Positions 24,726 through 32,178 of a DNA stretch of 32,178 nt are shown one piece after another. Origin of the DNA: JAEZVV01 sp036652035 (GTDB lineage: Bacteria > Pseudomonadota > Gammaproteobacteria > Burkholderiales > Burkholderiaceae_F); NCBI GenBank assembly GCA_036652035.1, contig JAVVWR010000034.1:1-32178 (forward strand), given 5' to 3'. Below the pieces are notes generated by a model. It was not told the origin of the DNA, ran no database searches, and saw only the letters and a program-made list of their open reading frames with translations. The translations under genes were made by a program, and so were the position numbers. How positions within the stretch are numbered: the stretch's first letter is position 1; every line of letters begins with the position of its first letter.

Positions 24726-25911
24726 GGTGCTTCCCGCGGTAGGTCTGCACGGCCTGTTGCATCACGGCCTCGAGCGCCTCGGCGCGCCGGGCCCAGGTGT
24801 AGTGCGCCTCTATCGTCGCCCGACCCGCCGCACCCACGGCGGCGCGGCGCTGCGGATCGGCGAGCAATTCGAGAATGCGCGCCGCCATCGCCGGCGCACC
24901 GTCGGCCAGTTCAAGATTGCGGCCAGGCTCGGCCAGCAGGCCGCCGATCGCCTCGGGCGTTGTCAGCACGCACTTGCCCATCGCCCAGGCTTGCAGGATC
25001 TTGTTCTTGATGCCAGCTCCCATGCGCAGCGGCGCCACGAACAGCGCGGCGCGCGCCAGATAAGGCCGAACGTCGTCGACCCAGCCGGTCACTTCCACGC
25101 CCGGTCCCGCCAGCGCCCGCACTGACGGCGCGGGTTTGTTGCCCACCGCCAGAAAACGCACCGAGGGACGCACCTGCCGCACCCGCGGCAAGACCTCGGT
25201 CACGAACCAGATGACCGCATCGACATTGGGCGCAAAGTCCATCCGCCCCTCGAACACCAAGGTGTCGGGCGCCTCAGGCTCGCCGCTCGGACGGAAGAAC
25301 TCGGCATCGACCCCATTGGGCAGTACGGCGATCGGCGTGTGGCGGCAGGCGCGGGCGAGCGAGGCCGCATCGACGTTCGACACCACGGCGCAGGCATCGG
25401 CGGCGCCGAAATAATGGCGCTCGACCTGAAAGATCTGCGCCCAGCGCTTGGCCAGCCGCAGCTTGCGCGTGAGGCTCGTCTCATGCGCAAGCTCGCGCTC
25501 GAGGTCGATCAGACCGTCGTCGACGATATCGGCGAGCCACGCACATTCCAGCGGGCGCGGCACGCTGGTCACGGTATCCCAGCCCGACATCCACACCAGG
25601 TCGTAGCGCCCCGCTGCCGTGGCTTGAGCGATTGCATCCCGCGTCGCGCTCGATGCGGGAATGATGCAGCGGTAGTCGACCCGCTCGCGCCAGCGGGTCC
25701 ACCAACCCGCATCGGCGGCAAACCACGGGCGAGGAAAAGTCAGAACCGATCCAAACAGATCGCTCAGCTCGGCCGGCGCCGGTTCGTCACCCCAACACAT
25801 CAGGTCGAACTCGTGGCGATCGCGCAGCGCACGCACGTAGTGCCAGATCCGCAGGTTCTGGCCATTGTCGAGCGGCCAGGGGAAACGGTCGCAATTGACC
25901 AAAATTCTCAT
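24718..25911 (-). CDS. Family 4 glycosyltransferase (PEP-CTERM/EpsH1-associated stp1-like)
   Basis: A 397-residue GT-B enzyme adding a sugar to the growing lipid-linked unit in the cytoplasm. It starts with MRILVNCDRFPWPLDNGQNLRIWHY. The C-terminal half matches the exosortase-associated TIGR03087 type: LPNGVDAEFF, FEGRMDFAPNVDAVIWFV, PGVEVTGWVDDVRPYLARAALFVAPLRMGAGIKNKILQAWAMGK. The start overlaps the preceding gene stop as ATGA, and the end overlaps the ligase start. Donor and acceptor cannot be told from sequence. Confidence 0.88.
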   Translation of the reverse strand: MRILVNCDRFPWPLDNGQNLRIWHYVRALRDRHEFDLMCWGDEPAPAELSDLFGSVLTFPRPWFAADAGWWTRWRERVDYRCIIPASSATRDAIAQATAAGRYDLVWMSGWDTVTSVPRPLECAWLADIVDDGLIDLERELAHETSLTRKLRLAKRWAQIFQVERHYFGAADACAVVSNVDAASLARACRHTPIAVLPNGVDAEFFRPSGEPEAPDTLVFEGRMDFAPNVDAVIWFVTEVLPRVRQVRPSVRFLAVGNKPAPSVRALAGPGVEVTGWVDDVRPYLARAALFVAPLRMGAGIKNKILQAWAMGKCVLTTPEAIGGLLAEPGRNLELADGAPAMAARILELLADPQRRAAVGAAGRATIEAHYTWARRAEALEAVMQQAVQTYRGKHHA

Positions 25912-27386
25912 GCACTCGCTCCGATGACTGCCGCCGCATCGACCGCGCGCCGGGCGATCGCCTGGTCAAGCACGGCCGCAAAGCGCCGCGATAAAGCCGC
26001 CCGGTCGAACTGAGCGATGTAATCGCGATCCGGTGCGATGCCCGGCGGCCCTTGGCTCAACCAGCGTCGCAGCACGGCTTCCGTCGCCGCCACATCGCCG
26101 TACTCGACCACCTCGCCGGCGCGAGCGCGCCGCAGAATCGCCGCGCCTTCGCTGCCCGCCGGGTGCATCGCCAGAATCGGCCGCTCCGCGGCCAGGTACT
26201 CGAACAATTTGCCTTGCAGCGTTTCCTTATGGCCGGGCCCAAGCGCAAGCAGCAAACCATCGGCCGATTGCTGCAAGGCGCGCGCCCGCGCATGCGGCTG
26301 CGGGCCGATAAAGCGCAGCACGCCACCGAGCCCGAGCGCAGCTGCGCGCTCCCGCATGCGCTGCTCGTGCTCACCGCCGTAACCGGCCAACTGCACGCAC
26401 AGCCCGGCGAGCGTCTCCGGTGTGCTCGCCGCCATCCGCCCCAGGGCCTCGACCAGATCGGCGGGCGATTCGCTGTCGAACATCGCACCGGTCCAGGCCA
26501 GGCGCAGCCTCGCCGTCGCCGGCCAAAGGCTGGTCGCATCCACGGACGCTGGCGCCGCCTCGAACCCGTTGGTGATCACGCACAGCTTGCGGCGAATGCC
26601 ATCGCCATAGCGTTGCGCCAGTCGGTCCGGCCACGCGGGCGAGGCCAGCACGATGAAGTCGCATTGACTCACCACGGCGGCCTCGCAACGGCGGTCGATC
26701 GCGGCATGAAAGCGGCTGGCCTGTTGCCGATAAGGCCGATCGACCCAGAGATCGCGAAAATCAGCCACCCAGGGCAGGCCGGTCTGGCGCTTGATCGCCA
26801 GTCCCGCCATGTGAGCCGAGTACGCCGGATGGCTGGTGACGATCACGGCGGGAGCGAGCTCGCGCCGGCGGTCGATCACCTCGCGCGCCGTGCGCCCGGC
26901 CCACAGCCGCAAGGCATCGGGGTGGTAGGCGCCATAGCGCAGAGTGATCTTCAATGCCGTGCTGCCCCAGGACAGCGGCAGCCGCGCGAGCGAGCGCAGC
27001 GTGCTGCGAGGCATGGCAGCGGGACCGGACTGCTCCGGCTTGGCTTGATCGGCCGGCGTCAATTCAGCCGCGCCACGACCGTGACGGCGAGCCAGCCAGG
27101 CGAAAGGATCGGGATCGGCGACACGCAAGACGCGCTCGCGCACCTCGGGGCGGTCGAGCTCGGTCGGGTCGATCAGGGGCAGGTCATCGATCGCGCGCGT
27201 CACCACCCACGGCTCCCAGCCCGAGTCCGGCAAGTGCCGGACCAGGCTCTGGATGCGCTGGGTATTGGTGCCGGCCAGAGGCGGATAGTCCGTCGCCACA
27301 AAAACCACGCGGCGCGGCGCACTCGTCTGCGCGCCCGGGGATTGCCGTGTTGCCACTGCCTGCTGCGGACCGCGAGAAAAACTCAT
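25908..27386 (-). CDS. Glycosyltransferase, GT-B fold
   Basis: A 492-residue cytoplasmic glycosyltransferase. The N-terminal domain opens with RRVVFVATDYPPLAGTNTQRIQSLVRHL after a short Gln/Ala-rich tail and includes VTSHPAYSAHMAGLAIKRQTGLPWVADFRDLWVD, a familiar stretch of capsule GT4 enzymes. The C-terminal domain holds RLAWTGAMF, LRFIGPQPHARARALQQSADGLLLAL, and GKLFEYLAAERPILA (nucleotide-sugar site). ATG 27386 has GGAG four bases upstream; the ATG at 27440 does not. It is the first gene of the four-gene minus-strand cluster, divergent from the flippase. Confidence 0.87.
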   Translation of the reverse strand: MSFSRGPQQAVATRQSPGAQTSAPRRVVFVATDYPPLAGTNTQRIQSLVRHLPDSGWEPWVVTRAIDDLPLIDPTELDRPEVRERVLRVADPDPFAWLARRHGRGAAELTPADQAKPEQSGPAAMPRSTLRSLARLPLSWGSTALKITLRYGAYHPDALRLWAGRTAREVIDRRRELAPAVIVTSHPAYSAHMAGLAIKRQTGLPWVADFRDLWVDRPYRQQASRFHAAIDRRCEAAVVSQCDFIVLASPAWPDRLAQRYGDGIRRKLCVITNGFEAAPASVDATSLWPATARLRLAWTGAMFDSESPADLVEALGRMAASTPETLAGLCVQLAGYGGEHEQRMRERAAALGLGGVLRFIGPQPHARARALQQSADGLLLALGPGHKETLQGKLFEYLAAERPILAMHPAGSEGAAILRRARAGEVVEYGDVAATEAVLRRWLSQGPPGIAPDRDYIAQFDRAALSRRFAAVLDQAIARRAVDAAAVIGASA

Positions 27387-27606
27387 TTCACTCCAAGCGT
27401 GCCATGCCTTACCGAACGATTCTGCGGCCGATGATGGCACGGCCCGCCGCGTTTTCTGCGTCAGCGTCGCCGCAAAGCAACGCTAGCGGAGCCGCATGCT
27501 TCGCCACCGCCCTTGCCGCCAGAAGCGCGGGTTATGCTCGATTCGTCTTTCCGTCTCCCATGCCCGCGTCAACTTCTTCCACACCGCCAACACCGGCCCG
27601 CCGCGC
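27387..27606. other. Divergent intergenic region between glycosyltransferase and flippase
   Basis: 220 bases that must hold both promoters. Open frames run through it in both directions but show no family resemblance. I see no clear sigma-54 or sigma-70 element. Confidence 0.4.
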
Positions 27607-29109
27607 ATGAACCGCAGCAGCCTGGTGCAACACTCCTTCGCGCCGCCCGACCACGCGCTCGCCCAGCGAGTGAGCCAATCGGCTGCGGTCAGCCTGATGG
27701 GCGTGGCCTTGCGCGCGGTGATCACGATCGGCAGCACGGCGGTCCTGGCTCGTCTCCTGAGCCCGGCCGACTTCGGCCTCTTGACCATGGCCTCGCTCGT
27801 GACCGAGTTCGCCGCGCTGTTCTCGAACTTCGGCATCGGCGCGATCCTGATCCAGATGCGGCGCAGCTCGCGCCTGCAATACGACACGGCTTTCTGGTTC
27901 GCCGCAGCGCTGGGCGCGGTGCTGATGGCCGCGGTGTGGCTCTTTGCCGCGTTCGCCGGCTTTTTCTTCGACGATCCGCAGGTTGGCAACATCATCCGCG
28001 TGCTGAGCGTCCTTTTTTTGCTCGAAGAGCTGACCGTGGTGCACTCGGCGGTGCTCAACCGCCTGCTCAAGTTCAAGCTCGACGTGGCCATCCAGATGGG
28101 GCAGCTGCTGCTGCGGGTCGGCGCCACGATCGCCCTGGCCTGGCTGGGCTGGGGCGTCTGGAGCCTGGTGCTGGGCTCGCTCGTTGGCAGCGTGTTCCGC
28201 ACCGCGGCTCTGTGGCTCGCGGTTCCGTTCCGGCCGCGCGCCCGCTTCCACTGGCCGTTCGTGGCCGGCCGGATCCGCATCGGACTCAGCCATCTGGGCA
28301 CGTCAATCTTGGGGTATCTAAACAACAACCTCGATTACCTGATCGTGGGCCGCCGCTTCGGCGCCATCGAGCTGGGCTATTACCAGGCGGCGTATTCGCT
28401 CTCTGATGAGCTGCGCAACCGCCTTTCTCTGCCGCTGCAGCGCGTCTTATTTCCGGCGTATTCGCTGATCCAGAACGATCGGGGGCGGTTTCAACGCGGC
28501 GTCACCACCAGCGTGCGGCTGCTCGCCTGCATCGTCTTTCCCCTGGGCGCTGGAATGGCGGCGACCGCACCGGAACTCGTCGCCATTTTGTTTGGCGCGA
28601 AGTGGCTCGCCGCGATTGCGCTGCTGCAAGTGCTGGCCGTCAACGGCGCGCTGCGCGCTGTGTTCTCGATGTGCGGCTCGATCTTTTTCGCCGTGAACCG
28701 GGTCGATCTTGCGGTGAAAGTCAATGCAGCCTCGCTCCCCCTGATCGTCGCCGCCCTCTGGCTTGGCTCGAATTTCGGTACGCAAGGCGTGGCCTGGGCC
28801 ATGCTCGCCACCGTCACCTTCCCGCTCGCGGGAGCCGTGCTGGCTCTACGCCTGATCCAATTGACACCCATCGACCTGGCACGCGCGGTCGGTCCAGCCG
28901 CCATGGCTGCAGCCGTGATGGTGCTGGCCGTCACGACCGCCAGCACCATGCTGCAAGAAGTGGCATCGACACCCATCACACGACTGGCGCTGCTGGTGCC
29001 GCTAGGGGCCCTGGTCTACCTGCTGACGCTCGCCGTCTTGTCGCGCGCGACAGTCCGTCTACTGCGCGACACCACCTTCCGCCTGCTGCGGCGAAGCGCC
29101 ACCTCATAG
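27607..29109 (+). CDS. Wzx-type polysaccharide flippase (MOP superfamily)
   Basis: A 500-residue inner-membrane protein that flips undecaprenyl-linked repeat units to the periplasm. About 12-14 hydrophobic helices are visible. The family opening is intact: AAVSLMGVALRAVITIGSTAVLARLLSPADFGLLTMA, followed by NFGIGAILIQ. Central motifs include LGYLNNNLDYLIVGRRFGAIELGYYQAAYSL and LPLQRVLFPAYSLIQND, as in WzxC/TuaB-like Polysacc_synt_3 members. The ATG at 27607 matches the family N-terminus; 37 codons of open frame upstream do not. It is the only plus-strand glycan gene here and ends convergent with the small methyltransferase. Confidence 0.92.
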   Translation: MNRSSLVQHSFAPPDHALAQRVSQSAAVSLMGVALRAVITIGSTAVLARLLSPADFGLLTMASLVTEFAALFSNFGIGAILIQMRRSSRLQYDTAFWFAAALGAVLMAAVWLFAAFAGFFFDDPQVGNIIRVLSVLFLLEELTVVHSAVLNRLLKFKLDVAIQMGQLLLRVGATIALAWLGWGVWSLVLGSLVGSVFRTAALWLAVPFRPRARFHWPFVAGRIRIGLSHLGTSILGYLNNNLDYLIVGRRFGAIELGYYQAAYSLSDELRNRLSLPLQRVLFPAYSLIQNDRGRFQRGVTTSVRLLACIVFPLGAGMAATAPELVAILFGAKWLAAIALLQVLAVNGALRAVFSMCGSIFFAVNRVDLAVKVNAASLPLIVAALWLGSNFGTQGVAWAMLATVTFPLAGAVLALRLIQLTPIDLARAVGPAAMAAAVMVLAVTTASTMLQEVASTPITRLALLVPLGALVYLLTLAVLSRATVRLLRDTTFRLLRRSATS

Positions 29110-29132
29110 ACGGCCCGACGCTTCCAGCCACC

Positions 29133-29729
29133 TCAGTCAGGCTCGTGCAGCCGGCTCAAGAGACAGGCCAGCACCGCTGGCGTATCGACACGTTCAGGCA
29201 CTTGAAATTCGGCCATGCGGTCATGCCGGGCCACCACCGGGCAAAAGGATTCGACCACGTGATAGCCAGGGCGATTGACGTAATCGTCGAACAGGATCAC
29301 GGCGCCTGGCCGCGCCGACAACAAGGAGACACAGAAACAGGCCACGCGAAAGCGGCCGTCGATCAAGACCAGATCGGGAGAAAGGCCCAGCTCACGCAAG
29401 CGCTGCCAGCCCGCTGCGGGATAGAGATGCCAACGTTCGATCGCCTTGCGATCTATCGGCCGCCCCCAGTCACCGGTTTTACCGATATCGGCATGAAGCA
29501 CATGGACTGCGCTGGTGGTATTGGCGGCCAGCTTGGCCTCGGCCACCGCGGCCTCGACCTTGCTGACCCACTCAGGGCTGGATTCGACCGAGACCGTCGT
29601 CGCCACCCCCCAACGCGCGGCGATCACCGTGCTGCCACCCGCGCCATATTCAAGGAAAACACGCGCGCCTGCCAAACGGGTCTTCAATGTTTCCAGTGCA
29701 AGTAAGGGAAGCTCGGGTTCCATGGCCAT
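29133..29729 (-). CDS. Small SAM-dependent methyltransferase-like protein
   Basis: A roughly 198-residue class I methyltransferase-like fold. The SAM glycine motif is ARVFLEYGAGGSTVIAA, the acidic strand end SVESSPEW, then LVLIDGRFR and VILFDDYVNR. The ATG at 29729 (AAGGA ten bases upstream) is preferred because homologous domains begin shortly before the LEYG motif; an ATG at 29798 would overlap the acyltransferase stop by 31 bases. It probably decorates a glycan or sugar nucleotide, given the neighbours, but the acceptor is unknown. It lies in the lower-GC end of the window. Confidence 0.75.
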   Translation of the reverse strand: MAMEPELPLLALETLKTRLAGARVFLEYGAGGSTVIAARWGVATTVSVESSPEWVSKVEAAVAEAKLAANTTSAVHVLHADIGKTGDWGRPIDRKAIERWHLYPAAGWQRLRELGLSPDLVLIDGRFRVACFCVSLLSARPGAVILFDDYVNRPGYHVVESFCPVVARHDRMAEFQVPERVDTPAVLACLLSRLHEPD

Positions 29730-29767
29730 TATTTCATCGTCCTTGATAATTCCTTGAGCCTGGGGAT

Positions 29768-30829
29768 TCAGGCCGAAGTTGTCGGTTTTTTTGCCCACCG
29801 CGTATTGAGCCAGTCACGGGCCGGTTGCTCGACCCAATAAAACGAAAGCAGCCCCATCAAAAGAGCCAGGACCAAGGCCATTCCAACCGGAAACTCAGCC
29901 CGCCAAAGATAAAATGGCTGCTGCCAGAGATAAATCGAAAAAGACCAGATTCCCAACATCCGCAAAGGCCGCCAGGCCAGAGCCACAGTGAAATGCTTCG
30001 CTGCCTGGTGCAGATGATTCACAGCAAAAGCAAACAGAAATGGCGCTACCAATGCCATGCCCCACCACGGCGCCCAATGGGTGTAGCAAAAAATTCCCAG
30101 CCCCAATGCCAGTGGCGGAGCCCAGGGCGCCACATAGGGCTCGAATTTTTCCCTGACGAGCAAGTAACCGGCAGAAATCAACAAATGGGATGAAGCGGTT
30201 TCGGTCCGAATCCCGACCATATTTCCACCTAGCGGCTCAAGCCATCCGGGCGCATAGACCGGAAGCAGGCGCAAACCCATGCTGAGAAATCCGAATCCGA
30301 TCAGAGCGATCCATGCCCTCCTTCCAGAAAAAATCGGCACAAGCGTGAGCAAGCCCATCAATAGATAACAGTGCTCCTCGATGTTGAGCGACCACAAATG
30401 CCCGATCGGCAAACTGGTATGCCAGATATCGGGGACCGCCGGAACATAAGAACGGACAAAGAACAGGGTGGGAAGCAGCTCACGCCACGGCACGGCAACC
30501 CCGCCGGCCCAGGCCCCTACGAACACGGTTGCGATGAAAAGCCACAGCGCCGGAAAAATTCGACTGATGCGCCGCTGATAGAACAGCAACAGATTCGTCC
30601 GTTTAACGAACAGGATGTTGGACATCAACAATCCTGAGAGAACGAAAAACAGATCGACCCCCAGACGCCCAAGCGCAGCACGCTCGACCCCAATGAAGTG
30701 CGAAATCAAGACACCCGCAATCGCCAGGCCGCGCCAGCCATCGAGAGCCGGAACATGGAGGGCGAGCAGGCGTGCCAACCCTTCCTGCGGAACCACGGCT
30801 CCTACATTGATGGCAGCGGCATTCATCTT
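29768..30829 (-). CDS. Acyltransferase family 3 (OafA/YrhL-like) membrane protein
   Basis: Transfers acyl groups, usually acetyl, to sugar hydroxyls of exported polysaccharides. The 353-residue product has about ten membrane helices and the family signatures LDGWRGLAIAGVLISHF (with the catalytic-type His), LGVDLFFVLSGLLM, RRISRIFPALW, HLWSLNIEEHCYL, and SFSIYLWQQPFYLW. The ATG at 30829 is chosen; a TTG at 30841 with AAGGGA upstream is an alternative. The frame is open to 30934, but those residues (GGAHLKAVMRRSN) are the tail of a methyltransferase remnant. GC content is visibly lower than in the other genes, suggesting later acquisition. Confidence 0.88.
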   Translation of the reverse strand, partial: KMNAAAINVGAVVPQEGLARLLALHVPALDGWRGLAIAGVLISHFIGVERAALGRLGVDLFFVLSGLLMSNILFVKRTNLLLFYQRRISRIFPALWLFIATVFVGAWAGGVAVPWRELLPTLFFVRSYVPAVPDIWHTSLPIGHLWSLNIEEHCYLLMGLLTLVPIFSGRRAWIALIGFGFLSMGLRLLPVYAPGWLEPLGGNMVGIRTETASSHLLISAGYLLVREKFEPYVAPWAPPLALGLGIFCYTHWAPWWGMALVAPFLFAFAVNHLHQAAKHFTVALAWRPLRMLGIWSFSIYLWQQPFYLWRAEFPVGMALVLALLMGLLSFYWVEQPARDWLNTRWAKKPTTSA

Positions 30830-30869
30830 AAAGGTATTCAAAATCGTCCCTTGTCTTAGCAACTCATCT

Positions 30870-31053
30870 TGGAAACGAACTCCGTTCGATCGCCGCATCA
30901 CTGCCTTTAAATGAGCCCCACCCTCAGTCCGCACCCTGCTCCGTCAGCAAGTGGTGAGCCCGGTTGAATCGGTTCGGGATGCAGCGATAGTTCTCCGTGC
31001 CGAAGAAGAACACGCCGTCGGGCTTGAGAACCCGGCGCACTTCCTTGAGAAAC
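30870..31053 (-). pseudogene. Remnant of a second methyltransferase copy
   Basis: 30948-31053 is a direct copy of 31382-31487 within the intact methyltransferase, differing at four of 106 bases. It encodes FLKEVRRVLKPDGVFFFGTENYRCIPNRF. It then jumps, with loss of about 75 codons and a frame change, to sequence encoding GGAHLKAVMRRSN, matching the intact gene's final residues GGAHLKAAVRRSD. It has neither start nor SAM-binding motif. Confidence 0.8.
30948..31053. repeat. 106-bp direct repeat, copy A
   Basis: Pairs with 31382-31487 at an offset of 434 bases with four substitutions. Part of the methyltransferase remnant. Confidence 0.92.
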
Positions 31054-31093
31054 TTGTTGCGAACTCCAGCCCGCCCTAAATCGATCGCTGCCG

Positions 31094-31996
31094 TCAGGCC
31101 GAATCGCTGCGCCGGACCGCTGCCTTGAGGTGGGCGCCACCGCCCGGCCACGCACTCGCCAGGCCGTACACCGTTCCCAGCACCGAATAATGAATCGCTC
31201 GCTTCAGAGGCGATCCGCGTCGCGCCGGCGCGAAAAACGTGGCTCGCTTATGGTGCGGTTGATAGGCGCGAACCATGTCGACGGCAAAACCGAATCGAGG
31301 GAAGACTGAACACACCAACTTCGGGGTAAAGAGAAAGGTGTGTTCGTCCGCGGTATCGAGCCCAGGCAATGAACCCGTCATCAAGTGGTGAGCCCGGCTG
31401 AATCGGTTCGGGATACAGCGATAGTTCTCCGTGCCGAAGAAGAACACGCCGCCGGGTTTGAGAACCCGGCGCACTTCCTTGAGAAACCGGGTCATGTCAG
31501 GAACGTGTTCGATCACATGCCAGGCGTAGATCACGTCGAAGGATTGGTCCTCGAAACCGCATCGCTCGAGGATCTCGCCTCGCACCTCAAGCCCGTGCTC
31601 TCGCCCGGCCCAGGCACGGGCCTCTGACCCGGGTTCGATTCCGACCACCTCATAGCCCAACTCACGCGCCGCCAACAGCACCGGCCCGTAACCACAGCCG
31701 ACCTCGAGAAATCGGCCAGGAGGCGGGCGCAGCGCGAGCACATCGTGCTGCAACTGCTGCTTGGCATCCGCCACTCGAAGCGGGAACTCACGAACCATGC
31801 GCTCGCCCGAATCCTCGTAGTACTCCGAGGCATAGAACTCGTTGAGCTCGTCCTCGCTACGCATGGGGTTGGCAAAAAACATGCCGCAGTCGGCGCAGCG
31901 CCCGATCGAGTTGTGGACAACGTCGCGCGCAAACGCTACGGAGAAGGGGCGAAGGTTATCCGAACCACAAAGATTGCACTGATCGACCAATTGCAC
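31094..31996 (-). CDS. Class I SAM-dependent methyltransferase with N-terminal zinc ribbon
   Basis: A 300-residue methyltransferase of the type found in capsule and O-antigen clusters. Paired cysteines at the N-terminus (CNLCGSDN and CADCGMFF) form a probable zinc ribbon. The SAM domain follows: FLEVGCGYGPVLLAARELGYEVVGIEPG, FDVIYAWHVIEHVPD, FLKEVRRVLKPGG. A C-terminal domain ends in GGAHLKAAVRRSDSA. The GTG at 31996 is preferred because GGAGGT lies seven bases before it; ATG codons upstream have no ribosome site. Substrate unknown, probably a sugar nucleotide or glycan end. Confidence 0.88.
   Translation of the reverse strand: MQLVDQCNLCGSDNLRPFSVAFARDVVHNSIGRCADCGMFFANPMRSEDELNEFYASEYYEDSGERMVREFPLRVADAKQQLQHDVLALRPPPGRFLEVGCGYGPVLLAARELGYEVVGIEPGSEARAWAGREHGLEVRGEILERCGFEDQSFDVIYAWHVIEHVPDMTRFLKEVRRVLKPGGVFFFGTENYRCIPNRFSRAHHLMTGSLPGLDTADEHTFLFTPKLVCSVFPRFGFAVDMVRAYQPHHKRATFFAPARRGSPLKRAIHYSVLGTVYGLASAWPGGGAHLKAAVRRSDSA
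31382..31487. repeat. 106-bp direct repeat, copy B
   Basis: Within the intact methyltransferase gene; source or sister of copy A at 30948-31053. Confidence 0.92.
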
Positions 31997-32062
31997 GTCA
32001 ACACCTCCAAAACATATCATCACCCAAACCAATAACACAAACAACACAACCAATCCAGACCA

Positions 32063-32176
32063 TCACTTTGCACCACCTCGCCAAACAACCACCCTCGACA
32101 GCACGATCCAACAGGTTAGATGCGAAACAAACTTAAACCCAGCCTTTTCAATGCCCCGGATCGATGCCTTATTACT
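32063..32176 (-). CDS. C-terminal fragment of a probable GNAT acetyltransferase (runs off the window)
   Basis: The last 37 codons of a minus-strand gene cut by the window edge. The sequence begins SNKASIRGIEKAGFKFVSH, the usual closing helix and strand of GNAT N-acetyltransferases (N-x-A-S-I-R-x-x-E-K-x-G-F). It stops with TGA 66 bases before the methyltransferase start. Base composition is lower in GC than the core genes. The identification rests on this one motif. Confidence 0.5.
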   Translation of the reverse strand, partial: SNKASIRGIEKAGFKFVSHLTCWIVLSRVVVWRGGAK

Positions 32177-32178
32177 CG

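Noticed and set aside
30924..31151. A 75-codon frame that looks like a small methyltransferase-related gene
   Set aside because: Its first half is out-of-frame sequence of the intact methyltransferase end; only the second half is the duplicated fragment.

Overview
The window is a 32 kb piece of a high-GC proteobacterial genome, most likely a betaproteobacterium. The pointers are the serS/rarA/periplasmic-thioredoxin group and a complete set of exosortase-A (PEP-CTERM) associated regulatory and polysaccharide genes. It looks like a draft or metagenome scaffold: a 100-N spacer sits between two exact copies of the same 55 bases, so that gap is an unmerged contig overlap.

Layout. (1) 15-3575, minus: serS, a thioredoxin-like protein interrupted by the N spacer, and rarA. 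(2) 3661-5531, plus: two tandem exported FKBP-type isomerases, the first with a degenerate active site, a terminator, then a peptidoglycan-binding/GH19-like lysin without signal peptide. (3) 5673-6534, plus: a PEP-CTERM protein behind a well-formed sigma-54 promoter, closed by a hairpin terminator. (4) 18285-6546, minus: a compact run of eight genes. In transcription order these are an EpsB-type priming sugar transferase, PrsK sensor kinase, PrsR sigma-54 activator, PrsT TPR lipoprotein, UDP-HexNAc 6-dehydrogenase, UDP-HexNAc 4-epimerase, a trypsin-like protease and an ElyC/SanA-type DUF218 membrane protein. (5) 18538-22892: two divergent secreted proteins, a parallel beta-helix protein and a large lipoprotein with Tat-like signal and Pro-rich linker. 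(6) 27386-23041, minus: three overlapping glycosyltransferase/ligase genes plus a glycosyltransferase remnant with an internal deletion. (7) 27607-32176: a Wzx-type flippase (plus), then on the minus strand a GNAT fragment at the edge, a zinc-ribbon methyltransferase, a remnant of a second methyltransferase copy, a lower-GC O-acyltransferase and a small methyltransferase.

How the genes fit together: UDP-HexNAc is oxidised and epimerised to a uronic acid sugar. EpsB primes the lipid carrier, the glycosyltransferases extend the unit, the flippase exports it, the acyltransferase and methyltransferases decorate it, and the O-ligase-like protein polymerises or transfers it. PrsK/PrsR would switch on sigma-54 promoters, and a good one lies in front of the PEP-CTERM gene in this window. 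No exosortase, Wza, Wzc or chain-length protein is present, so the sorting enzyme and exporter must be encoded elsewhere.
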